The position numbers were made by a program, and so were the translations under genes. From Tardiphaga sp. (GTDB lineage Bacteria; Pseudomonadota; Alphaproteobacteria; Rhizobiales; Xanthobacteraceae): a stretch of DNA of 8,082 bases. This document shows, piece after piece, positions 1 to 5,749 of the stretch. Under the pieces are notes generated by a model. That model was not told the DNA's origin. It did no database searches and was given only the letters and a program-made list of their open reading frames with translations. The stretch's first letter is position 1; each line of letters begins with the position of its first letter. Location of the stretch: assembly GCA_028290765.1 (NCBI GenBank), contig JAQGJF010000448.1, forward strand, positions 1-8,082. Reading direction: 5' to 3'.

Positions 1-902
1 GGCGCTTCGCATTTCACGAAAGCGGCCCGGACGCGCGTGGCTTGGTGGCTCGGTATCTGGGGTTCGGCGTTGAAGCCCAGATCGCGGGCGAGCCGTACCA
101 CGCTGCCGATATCGAGCGGATCGGACATCGAGGCGTGGCCGATGGTCAGCGGGCCGGTCCACGACGCGCTGGTGCCGACGACGACGACCTCGTTGGTCCT
201 GACCTCGACCCCCGCCGACACGCTGGCCACGGAGGAGCAGGCGCCGAAATCCTTCAGCACCGAACTCTCGTCGGCGCGCGCGGGATCGATTTCCCCCAGC
301 ACCCTGGCGACTCCCAGCGCGGAGGCCGCGCGTCCGAACGCCATCAGCTTGCCGGGATTGTCCGTCACGCAGGAACGTCCGCGCCTGACGGTCTCGACGA
401 TATCGGCCAGCGTGAACGCAGGCCCCTTGACCTGGACGAAATGAACGTCGGCCGCGCCCGCAATCCGGGCCTTGGACATGGCCGCCGTCACCGCCGCGGC
501 GGTCAGGTCGATCTGCCTCTGCCGCCCGATATCCTCGGGTTGCAGGGGAGGCGTAAAGGCCACGCCCACCGCCAGCGATGGGCCACAGGCTTTTCCCTCG
601 TCGGGCGACACCGTGAAGACCGCGTAATGCGGCGACAGCACGCCTTCGACCCCGCCGGAGAAGATGAACGGCACCCGCTCGCAGACGGACTGCGCGCTTT
701 CTCCCGTATGCCCGCCGATGAGGAACGACAGCGACATCATGAGGTAGCCTCGCGTGTAGTCGTTGACGAGGCCGTTGCCGTGGGTCTTGCCGATGACGGC
801 AACGATCTCCTTGGGCTTGACGTCGCCGCCCTCGATAGCCTTGCGCAGTCCGGATACGTCGCCGGGATCGATCAGGCCGAAGCGGTGAACATCTGCGCGC
901 AC
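1..902 (-). CDS. Ring-opening amidohydrolase (cyanuric acid hydrolase/barbiturase family), 3' end cut by window
   Basis: This family (AtzD/TrzD/Bar) hydrolyses one amide bond in cyclic imides such as cyanuric acid or barbiturate, in the cytoplasm. I translated 300 residues from the GTG at 902; characterised members have about 360-370, so roughly the last 60 codons are off the left edge. The protein is three similar domains, each giving a Lys and a Ser. Visible are K39 in GKTHGNG, S82 in FSGGVEG, K159 in HFVQVKG, S229 in SVSAGVE and K297 in FVKCEA; the third Ser would lie beyond base 1. R191 in FGRAASALG and the VNDYTRGY segment also fit the family. The GTG start is preceded by GAGAGGA at suitable spacing, and the N-terminus aligns in register with my memory of AtzD. 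It follows the SDR gene by 24 bp and is probably cotranscribed. Family assignment is firm; cyanurate, barbiturate or another ring cannot be decided from sequence. VQVKG replaces the VQVKCP that I recall in AtzD. Confidence 0.93.
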   Translation of the reverse strand, partial: MRADVHRFGLIDPGDVSGLRKAIEGGDVKPKEIVAVIGKTHGNGLVNDYTRGYLMMSLSFLIGGHTGESAQSVCERVPFIFSGGVEGVLSPHYAVFTVSPDEGKACGPSLAVGVAFTPPLQPEDIGRQRQIDLTAAAVTAAMSKARIAGAADVHFVQVKGPAFTLADIVETVRRGRSCVTDNPGKLMAFGRAASALGVARVLGEIDPARADESSVLKDFGACSSVASVSAGVEVRTNEVVVVGTSASWTGPLTIGHASMSDPLDIGSVVRLARDLGFNAEPQIPSHQATRVRAAFVKCEA

Positions 903-926
903 GTTTCGCTGTCCTCTCAACCCGGA

Positions 927-1673
927 TCAGAGCGCGACCATCCCGCCGTCGACACTGAGGTCGCTGGCGGTGATGAAGGACGAGCCGTGCGAGCACAGGA
1001 ACAGGATGGCTCCCGAGAGCTCTTCGGATTGCGCGAAGCGGTCGATGGGCGTCAGCGTTTTGAACACCGCGCGTTGTTCGTCGGTCACGTCGCGCTGCAG
1101 CCCCGTCATCGTGGTGCCGGGCGAGATGGAGTTGATCTGGATGTTGAACGGCGCGTATTGCACGCCGGCCTGCCGGGTGAGCGCGAGAACCGCGCCTTTC
1201 GAGGCGCAATAGGCGGCGGCGTTGCGCAGCCCAATATGGGCGGCGGTCGAGGCGACATTGCAGATCTTGCCTGCGCGCCGCTCGACCATGCCTGGCAAAA
1301 CCGCGCGCATGCCGAGCCAGACGCCCTTGGCGTTCACGTTCATCATCTTGTCCCACATCTCTTCCGAGACATCGATCGCGGTGTCGCCGGGCACCGCCAC
1401 GCCGGCATTGTTCACCAGCACGACGACCTTGCCGTGGGCGGCGACCAGCGCGTCGACCAGCGCGCTCCAGGCGGCAGCGTCGCGGACGTCCATTACGTGG
1501 CCCTCGGCGCGCAGGCCCATCGAAGCGATCTCGTCAGCGCACTGCATCGCGCCGACCACATCGAGCGCAACGACGATCGCTCCGGCTTTGGCAAAATCCA
1601 CGGCGGCGGCCTTCCCGATGCCGCTTCCGGCCCCGGTGACAATCACGACTTGATCGGTGAAATCCAGTTTCAT
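927..1673 (-). CDS. SDR-family NAD(P)-dependent oxidoreductase
   Basis: A classical short-chain dehydrogenase/reductase of 248 residues, the usual length for a cytoplasmic, probably tetrameric enzyme. The Rossmann motif TGAGSGIG is at residues 13-20. An acidic residue, D38, ends the second beta strand (VALDV) and favours NAD(H) over NADP(H). NNAG is at 88-91. The catalytic set is N114, S142, Y155 and K159 (YCASK), followed by the SPGTTMT segment near 184-190 and the C-terminal VDGG. I chose the ATG at 1673 because a longer in-frame start at 1712 adds only an Arg-rich stretch, while AGAAGAAGG lies a few bases upstream of 1673 and MKLDFTDQ is a normal SDR N-terminus. It is the first gene of a minus-strand pair with the ring-opening amidohydrolase, so it may act on a substrate or product of that ring cleavage. 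The substrate cannot be read from the sequence. A sigma-54-like promoter lies about 105 bp upstream. Confidence 0.93.
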   Translation of the reverse strand: MKLDFTDQVVIVTGAGSGIGKAAAVDFAKAGAIVVALDVVGAMQCADEIASMGLRAEGHVMDVRDAAAWSALVDALVAAHGKVVVLVNNAGVAVPGDTAIDVSEEMWDKMMNVNAKGVWLGMRAVLPGMVERRAGKICNVASTAAHIGLRNAAAYCASKGAVLALTRQAGVQYAPFNIQINSISPGTTMTGLQRDVTDEQRAVFKTLTPIDRFAQSEELSGAILFLCSHGSSFITASDLSVDGGMVAL

Positions 1674-1766
1674 GGCCGCCTTCTTCTGCGCGCGCCTCCG
1701 TCGAGGACGCATGATCGAGTCTCACCGCGGGGGCCGGGACCCGACGGCTTACAGGAGGACGCTTTC

Positions 1767-1934
1767 ATGAAGGTGTTTGCAGGAAACGGGCCAGAGTTTG
1801 CGGGAAACGGGGCAGCCTTTTCCCGGCTGTCGCGGTCACGCGGCGTCATTTCCGGAGCCGGATGGGGCGGAGGAGGGACCTGCGGTGCAGATGACGTCTG
1901 GCTCGCATGCTTACGATTTCATCGGCTGTGCTAG
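1767..1934 (+). CDS. Possible 55-residue small ORF (doubtful)
   Basis: An ATG at 1767 sits behind a strong Shine-Dalgarno sequence, AGGAGG at 1753-1758, and opens a 55-codon frame ending in TAG at 1932-1934. The product would start MKVFAGNGPEFAGNG and is rich in Gly, Arg and Ser; I recognise no domain, signal peptide or membrane helix. Its FAGNG repeat simply reflects a 21-bp DNA repeat that also carries a candidate promoter on the other strand. It lies in the divergent intergenic region and shares no operon with neighbours. It could be a leader peptide, a relic, or chance. Confidence 0.2.
   Translation: MKVFAGNGPEFAGNGAAFSRLSRSRGVISGAGWGGGGTCGADDVWLACLRFHRLC
1775..1808. repeat. Tandem 13-bp imperfect palindromes, 21-bp period
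   Basis: GTTTGCAGGAAAC at 1775-1787 recurs as GTTTGCGGGAAAC at 1796-1808. Each copy has GTTT/AAAC arms around five bases. The 21-bp period is two helical turns, so two bound proteins would face the same side of the DNA. On the minus strand the first copy overlaps the candidate sigma-54 promoter for the SDR gene. The repeat could therefore be an operator, a promoter duplication with one decayed copy, or both. Confidence 0.55.
1778..1794 (-). promoter_or_regulatory. Candidate sigma-54 promoter for the SDR/amidohydrolase genes
   Basis: Read on the minus strand the bases are CTGGCCCGTTTCCTGCA. Against the sigma-54 consensus YTGGCACG-N4-TTGCW, the invariant GG (1792-1791) and GC (1780-1779) are exactly ten bases apart, and only two of the 13 informative positions differ (A to C in the -24 box, T to C in the -12 box). 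Transcription would start near 1767, giving a leader of about 94 nt before the SDR start at 1673. The second repeat copy at 1796-1808 lacks the GG and should not be a promoter. The match is weaker than the one facing the transporter. Confidence 0.45.
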
Positions 1935-2150
1935 GCAACTGCATACAAAGTGATTGCCAGCATTAAAAATGAGCGCCCAATCGCGATGCCGTCTCGTTTT
2001 GGAATTGCGCCGAGTTCCCGGTCAGAGATGCCGCCGACGTTTCTTTCGGACACCTCGATCGTGATTCCAGGGGCTCTCGGCAGTTCCGAAGCGCGCCGGA
2101 GCGCGCTGCTCGATCGCGACGGTCGGCGGCTCAGCCGGATCCGCCGTCTG

Positions 2151-2169
2151 CCGCCTCCGTCCGAGGCGG
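2151..2169. repeat. GC-rich inverted repeat upstream of the transporter promoter
   Basis: CCGCCTC at 2151-2157 pairs perfectly with GAGGCGG at 2163-2169 around a five-base spacer. There is no following T-run, so it does not look like an intrinsic terminator. It lies about 60-80 bp upstream of the -24 box at 2231, a distance at which activator sites for sigma-54 promoters are often found. A protein-binding role is only a possibility. Confidence 0.35.
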
Positions 2170-2228
2170 AGGTGCTTCGCGTGCATGCATAGCTGACCGC
2201 ACTGGGGAGCCTGAGTACTGAACAGGTA

Positions 2229-2245
2229 TTGGCACGCTTGATGCA
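2229..2245 (+). promoter_or_regulatory. Sigma-54 (RpoN) promoter of the ykoEDC operon
   Basis: TTGGCACGCTTGATGCA matches YTGGCACG-N4-TTGCW at 12 of 13 positions. The invariant GG (2231-2232) and GC (2243-2244) have the required ten-base spacing. The expected start of transcription is about 2256, giving a leader of about 61 nt before the ATG at 2317. Such promoters depend on an ATP-using enhancer-binding activator and are common for nitrogen-scavenging genes in rhizobia; the activator is not encoded here. Confidence 0.8.
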
Positions 2246-2259
2246 GTTAAGCGGTGCAA
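2229..2259. repeat. Inverted repeat coinciding with the sigma-54 promoter
   Basis: GCAC-GCTT (2232-2239) pairs with AAGC-G-GTGC (2249-2257), leaving a bulged G2253 and a nine-base loop; TT 2229-2230 and AA 2258-2259 can extend it past G2231. The dyad covers the -24 and -12 boxes and the predicted start site. Because transcription should begin near 2256, it would act as a DNA dyad unless an upstream promoter reads through it. Confidence 0.5.
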
Positions 2260-2316
2260 CGGCGGCCTGCCCCGAACGGGTGGGGAGCCTGCGGACCTCG
2301 TGTTGGGAGCAGTACC

Positions 2317-3012
2317 ATGAACGTGACTGTACTCTACCTCATCGTTGTCGCCATCGGGCTGGTGCTTGCCTTGATCGCCTATCTGCGCAACCGAAACAAT
2401 GTCGGCGGGATCATCGTCGGCTTCTCGCTGATGGAGATCGTCATCATGGCCGTGATCGGCGTGATCAACGGTGTGCTCGGCACCCCGAACGCCATGCTCG
2501 GTCGCCTGTTCATGACCTTTTCGGGCAGCTATGGGTTCCTGGCCTTCGCAGCCATCTGCGGCGGCTTCTACATCTCCGGACCGCTCGCTGCCTACATCAT
2601 CCGCAAGCCCGGTGCGGCGACGATAGCGGAGACCATGAACGGCGTCGCTCAGGTGCTTTCCGGCAATCCCAACGGCGTCATGGTGCTCGGCGCGGGCTTC
2701 CTGCAGGGCTTCATGTCCGACATTGCGTTCGCGTTCTACGGTTACAAGAAGTGGACGCTCGGCGTCGTCGCGCTGTCCGGCGCGCTGGCGCCGTTGCTGC
2801 AGCAGTTGCCGGAGGTCTATTTCTTCGGCGTCGGCGACATGGGCCTCGGCTATAATCTTCTCGCGCTTGCGATCCGCATGGTCAGCGGTGCCGTCTATGC
2901 CATCGTCCTGGTCCGTCCGATCGCCCGCGGCCTCGCCCGCGCCGGCGTCGTGCGCGGCACGGCGGTGGCGGCGGAAGAAGGCAAGACCAGGCTGCAAGGC
3001 CAAACGGCCTGA
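2317..3012 (+). CDS. ykoE: ECF transporter substrate-binding (S) component, YkoE family
   Basis: YkoE proteins are the membrane-embedded substrate-binding subunits of ECF importers linked to hydroxymethylpyrimidine/thiamine uptake. This 231-residue protein carries recognisable YkoE features: the EIVIM helix from about residue 39, AAYIIRKPGAA near 90-100 followed by an acidic residue (AET), GNPNGVMVLGAGFLQG, and a C-terminal helix with IRMVSGAVYAIVLV before a basic tail. About five to six hydrophobic segments are visible. The first 38 residues, with one extra helix (about 4-22) and a basic RNRNN turn, precede the point where Bacillus YkoE begins, as I recall it. The ATG at 2317 has GGGAG at 2305-2309; an upstream in-frame start at 2254 would encode non-hydrophobic sequence and overlap the expected transcription start. 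The stop codon shares one base with the ykoD start. The substrate may not be a thiamine precursor, given the neighbouring ring-opening enzyme and the sigma-54 promoter. Confidence 0.9.
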   Translation: MNVTVLYLIVVAIGLVLALIAYLRNRNNVGGIIVGFSLMEIVIMAVIGVINGVLGTPNAMLGRLFMTFSGSYGFLAFAAICGGFYISGPLAAYIIRKPGAATIAETMNGVAQVLSGNPNGVMVLGAGFLQGFMSDIAFAFYGYKKWTLGVVALSGALAPLLQQLPEVYFFGVGDMGLGYNLLALAIRMVSGAVYAIVLVRPIARGLARAGVVRGTAVAAEEGKTRLQGQTA

Positions 3013-4865
3013 TGTCGGAAATCCTGGAGGACGGCGCGCTGGGGCGCGCCGTCCCATTCAGCGCAAATGCCGAGGCCGCAGTGCCGGGACCGCGGGACGA
3101 TTCCGGCGCGTCGTCGGCCATCGTCGATCTCAGGGACATCACCTACACCTATGACGGCGAGGCGACGCCGGTCATCAACGGCGTTTCGCTGCGCGTCGAA
3201 CCGGGCGAGTTCGTGCTGATCCTCGGGCCGAGCGGCTGCGGCAAGAGCACGCTGCTCAACGTTCTCAACGGTACTATTCCCCACACCCTTCGCGGAGAAC
3301 TGGCCGGCCATGCCATGGTGTGCGGGAAATCGGTGCCCGACACCAAGGTGACGAACTTCGCGACCGAGGTCGGCATGGTGTTCCAGGACCCCGAAGCCCA
3401 GATCATCAACACCCGCGTTCGCGACGAGGTCTGTTTCGGCCTGGAAAACCTTTGCCGGCCCGCCGACGAGATCATGGCCCGACAAGCCGAGGCGCTCGCT
3501 TACGTCGGTCTTCCGGACGCAGGCGACCTTTCGATCTTCGACATGTCGGGCGGCCAGAAGCAGCGGGTCTCCATCGCCGCGGTGCTGGCCGCCCGTCCGC
3601 GGCTTCTGGTACTGGACGAGCCGACTGCCAATCTCGATCCCGCCGGCATGGCGGAGGTGTTCGCCGTACTCCACCGCCTGAACCGCGAGTTCAACACGAC
3701 CATCGTGATGGTCGAACTTCGGGTCGACGAATTGGCCGACCGCGTCTCCCGCGTGATCATGATGGATCGCGGCAGGGTGGTTTTCGACGGCAGGCCGCGA
3801 GCGGCCTTCGCCCGGCGCCGCGAGGGCCATTCCGAAGAGGCGGAAACCGTTGCCGCCAGCGCCTGGTTCCCGCAGGTCAGCGAATTTGCCCTCGAACTCG
3901 CCGGAGCCGCCGGCATCGCGTTGGCGCCGGATGTCGTGCCGCTCAACGTGACTGAAGCCGTCGCGTTCGCGCAAGCAGTCATGCAGGGGCGGCCGGCTCA
4001 GGCGAGCGCCGGTGCGGCCGCACCACGGCAAGCTTTGGTCGGGGAAAAGCTGCTTTCGATCCGCGATCTCAGCTTCGGCTATGTGCGTGAAAAGCCGATC
4101 CTGAAGAACATCTCGCTCCAGCTCGAGACCAGGGGCATCGTCGCACTGCTCGGGCAGAACGGGTCGGGCAAGACCACATTGGCCCGTGCGCTGATGGGCA
4201 TCAACCCGGTGGAGCGGGGCACGGTCTATCTTGGCGACCGGGATATTTCAGATCTCGGCCCGCGCGAGATCTCGGCCGAGATCGGCTATGTGTTTCAGAA
4301 CCCCGACCACCAGTTCGTCACCGACCAGATCGACGAAGAGGTCGCCTACGGTCTCAAGGTCCGCGGCTATGCCGACGACTTCATCGCGCAGCGGGTCGAC
4401 GAAGTTCTGGGTATCGTCGATCTTGCGCGTTACCGGCACCGGTCTCCGTTCAACCTCAGCCTGGGCGAGCGCCGCCGGCTCAGCGTGGCGACCATGCTGG
4501 TGCTCGAGCCGCGCCTTCTGGTGCTCGACGAGCCCACCATCGGGCAGGATCATGAACGCGCCCAGTACCTGATGCGGCTGATGGATCGGCTTCGCGAGCG
4601 CTATGGCACGACCATCCTGATGATCACCCATGACGTGCGCCTGGTTGCGGAATGGGCCGACCGGGCCATCGCGCTGCGCAGCGGCGAAATCGCCTTCGAC
4701 GGCACGCCGCAAGCGCTGTTTGCGCAAGCCGATCTACTCAGGGAGAGCGCGCTATTGCCGCCGCCGGTGTTCGATGTGTCCGGGGCGCTTTCGAAATCCC
4801 ATCCGGATCGCGTTGCGGGGCCAACTCTGTCGATCGCGGACCTGGTCCGGTCGATGATCGCCTGA
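3012..4865 (+). CDS. ykoD: ECF transporter double ATPase, YkoD type (two fused ABC domains)
   Basis: This 617-residue cytoplasmic protein fuses both ATPases (EcfA and EcfA') that power the YkoE importer. Domain 1 (about 36-265): Walker A GPSGCGKST 72-80, Q-loop Q125 in VFQDPEAQ, signature MSGGQ 178-182, Walker B LLVLDE ending at E203. Domain 2 (about 345-575): Walker A GQNGSGKTT 381-389, Q429 in VFQNPDHQ, signature LSLGE 482-486, Walker B ending at E507, switch histidine H540 in MITHD. In domain 1 the position expected to hold the switch histidine reads ELR (L236, codon CTT). With LSLGE in domain 2, both deviations fall in the same composite ATP site. A hydrophilic N-terminus (1-35) and a linker (about 266-344) flank the domains. 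The ATG at 3012 overlaps the ykoE stop by one base, with only a weak ribosome site, suggesting coupled translation. ykoC follows after 9 bp. The role is secure; the substrate depends on YkoE. Confidence 0.95.
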   Translation: MSEILEDGALGRAVPFSANAEAAVPGPRDDSGASSAIVDLRDITYTYDGEATPVINGVSLRVEPGEFVLILGPSGCGKSTLLNVLNGTIPHTLRGELAGHAMVCGKSVPDTKVTNFATEVGMVFQDPEAQIINTRVRDEVCFGLENLCRPADEIMARQAEALAYVGLPDAGDLSIFDMSGGQKQRVSIAAVLAARPRLLVLDEPTANLDPAGMAEVFAVLHRLNREFNTTIVMVELRVDELADRVSRVIMMDRGRVVFDGRPRAAFARRREGHSEEAETVAASAWFPQVSEFALELAGAAGIALAPDVVPLNVTEAVAFAQAVMQGRPAQASAGAAAPRQALVGEKLLSIRDLSFGYVREKPILKNISLQLETRGIVALLGQNGSGKTTLARALMGINPVERGTVYLGDRDISDLGPREISAEIGYVFQNPDHQFVTDQIDEEVAYGLKVRGYADDFIAQRVDEVLGIVDLARYRHRSPFNLSLGERRRLSVATMLVLEPRLLVLDEPTIGQDHERAQYLMRLMDRLRERYGTTILMITHDVRLVAEWADRAIALRSGEIAFDGTPQALFAQADLLRESALLPPPVFDVSGALSKSHPDRVAGPTLSIADLVRSMIA

Positions 4866-4874
4866 GAGGGAACT

Positions 4875-5684
4875 ATGTCACGTTCGACCGTTTTTCAGTT
4901 CCGTGCCCACGATTCCATCTTCAACCGCGCCGATCCGCTGACGAAATTCGCGTGGATGCTGACGGTCTCGCTGCTGGCCTTCGGCGCCTACATCGCCTGG
5001 ATCCAGATCGCGATCACAGTGATGGTGCTGGCGACGGCGCTCATCCTGGCGCGGATCACGGTACGGGAAATTTTCCAGGGCACCTGGCTGTTTCTGCTGG
5101 CGTGCAGCAGCTTCTTCATCATCCAGACCCTGACCTTGCCGGGGACGACCGAGTTGTTCCGCATTCTCGGCAAGCCGATCTATCTTGAGAGCGCGGACTA
5201 TGCGCTGGCATCGGCCTTGCGCATTTATGCCATCATCCTGGCCTCGCTGGTCTTCGTGCGGACCACCGACCCGCGCGAACTCGCCATCGCGCTCGTGACG
5301 CAGATGAAGATTCCCTACCGGATCGCCTATGCCTTCTTCATCGCGCTGCGGATCATTCCGACGATCGAGGAGGAGATCAAGATCATCCGCTCGGCCCAGG
5401 CGGTGCGTGGCGTGGTGCGCAAACGGGGAGTGGCCGGACGCATCCTCGAAGGCAAGCGCTACGCCATGCCGCTGCTCGTCGGGGCGCTGCGCCGCGCGTC
5501 CACCATGGTGATGTCGATGGAAGCCCGCGGCTTCGGCGCCTATCCCCAGCGCACCTTCGTCGAGGCGCCGCATATGGGTTTTGGCGCGCAAGTCGCCTGC
5601 GGCACCATGCTGCTGGCAGTAGTCGGCTGGTACACCGCGCTGGCGTTCGGCTGGGTTCACTCCTTCTATGTTTTTGCGCCTTAG
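4875..5684 (+). CDS. ykoC: ECF transporter transmembrane coupling protein (EcfT/CbiQ family, YkoC type)
   Basis: EcfT is the inner-membrane scaffold joining the S component to the ATPases. The 269-residue protein has hydrophobic segments at about 24-42, 43-60, 68-87, 108-129, 150-162 and 237-258. Between the last two is the cytoplasmic coupling region with two short Ala-Arg motifs that dock into the ATPase grooves: SAQAVRG (173-179) and SMEARGFG (214-221), the hallmark of the family. The N-terminal sequence SIFNRADPLTKF is also typical. The ATG at 4875 has GAGAGGGA directly upstream, and the gene starts 9 bp after the ykoD stop, completing a ykoE-ykoD-ykoC operon. Having its own EcfT and fused ATPase makes this a dedicated (group I) ECF importer, not one sharing a common energising module. 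A long palindrome starts on the last base of the stop codon. Confidence 0.93.
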   Translation: MSRSTVFQFRAHDSIFNRADPLTKFAWMLTVSLLAFGAYIAWIQIAITVMVLATALILARITVREIFQGTWLFLLACSSFFIIQTLTLPGTTELFRILGKPIYLESADYALASALRIYAIILASLVFVRTTDPRELAIALVTQMKIPYRIAYAFFIALRIIPTIEEEIKIIRSAQAVRGVVRKRGVAGRILEGKRYAMPLLVGALRRASTMVMSMEARGFGAYPQRTFVEAPHMGFGAQVACGTMLLAVVGWYTALAFGWVHSFYVFAP

Positions 5685-5732
5685 AGCATGTCCCGGCGAA
5701 GTGGGATCCGGTTCGCCGACAAGGACATGCTC
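5684..5732. repeat. Hyphomicrobiales-type dispersed palindrome
   Basis: GAGCATGTCC (5684-5693) pairs with GGACATGCTC (5723-5732), and inside it CGGCGAA (5694-5700) pairs with TTCGCCG (5712-5718) around AGTGGGATCCGG-like sequence. From memory, its layout matches a repeat found many times in Bradyrhizobium, Mesorhizobium and relatives (GAGCATGATC, GAAAAGTGG, CCGGTTTTC, GATCATGCTC); here the arms have changed together and still pair. It could act as a 3' end or mRNA-stabilising structure for ykoC. It may equally be a neutral repeat. Confidence 0.75.
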
Positions 5733-5749
5733 CAACACAAGACTTCTAC

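Larger units (their letters stand above)
2203..2291 (+). repeat. Direct repeat TGGGGAGCCTG on both sides of the transporter promoter
   Basis: TGGGGAGCCTG occurs at 2203-2213 and again at 2281-2291, 78 bp apart. The match extends to 14 of 16 bases (TGGGGAGCCTGaGtAC against TGGGGAGCCTGcGgAC). One copy is just upstream of the sigma-54 -24 box; the other lies in the predicted 5' leader of ykoE. The downstream copy can also form a stem, with GGC 2264-2266 pairing GCC 2287-2289 and CCCC 2270-2273 pairing GGGG 2282-2285. Confidence 0.6.
1674..2316. other. 643-bp divergent intergenic region
   Basis: This stretch holds both candidate sigma-54 promoters, the 21-bp-period repeat, a doubtful 55-codon ORF, and GC-rich inverted repeats at 2090-2107 (AGCGCGC-CGGA-GCGCGCT), 2124-2146 (CGGCGG/CCGCCG, 11-base loop) and 2151-2169 (CCGCCTC-CGTCC-GAGGCGG). 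CTCGATCGTGA at 2054 recurs as CTCGATCGCGA at 2109. No open frame in 1935-2228 reads like a conserved protein. About 440 bp separate the two -24 boxes, enough room for upstream activator sites. I could not find a good NtrC (GCAC-N7-GTGC) or NifA (TGT-N10-ACA) site. Confidence 0.6.

Noticed and set aside
42..1934. A 630-codon plus-strand open frame
   Set aside because: It is an antisense shadow: the minus strand over 1-902 and 927-1673 encodes two proteins with full family motifs, while this frame gives low-complexity Arg/His/Asp-rich sequence.
1932..2090. Minus-strand frame ending in ...RSFLMLAITLYAVA as a degraded gene
   Set aside because: The frame has no start with a ribosome site, its upstream part is low complexity, and I recognise no family.
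1800..2220. NtrC or NifA enhancer sites
   Set aside because: I looked for GCAC-N7-GTGC and TGT-N10-ACA arrangements and found only isolated half-sites.
2191..2316. TPP riboswitch before ykoE
   Set aside because: CTGAG at 2211-2215 resembles part of the thi-box, but the second conserved block (CCUGAUCYGG...GCCRGCG) is absent, and the segment lies mostly upstream of the predicted transcription start.
2131..4031. Long minus-strand open frames opposite ykoE and ykoD
   Set aside because: They mirror strongly conserved plus-strand genes and show only the Arg/His/Gly-rich composition expected from high-GC antisense frames.
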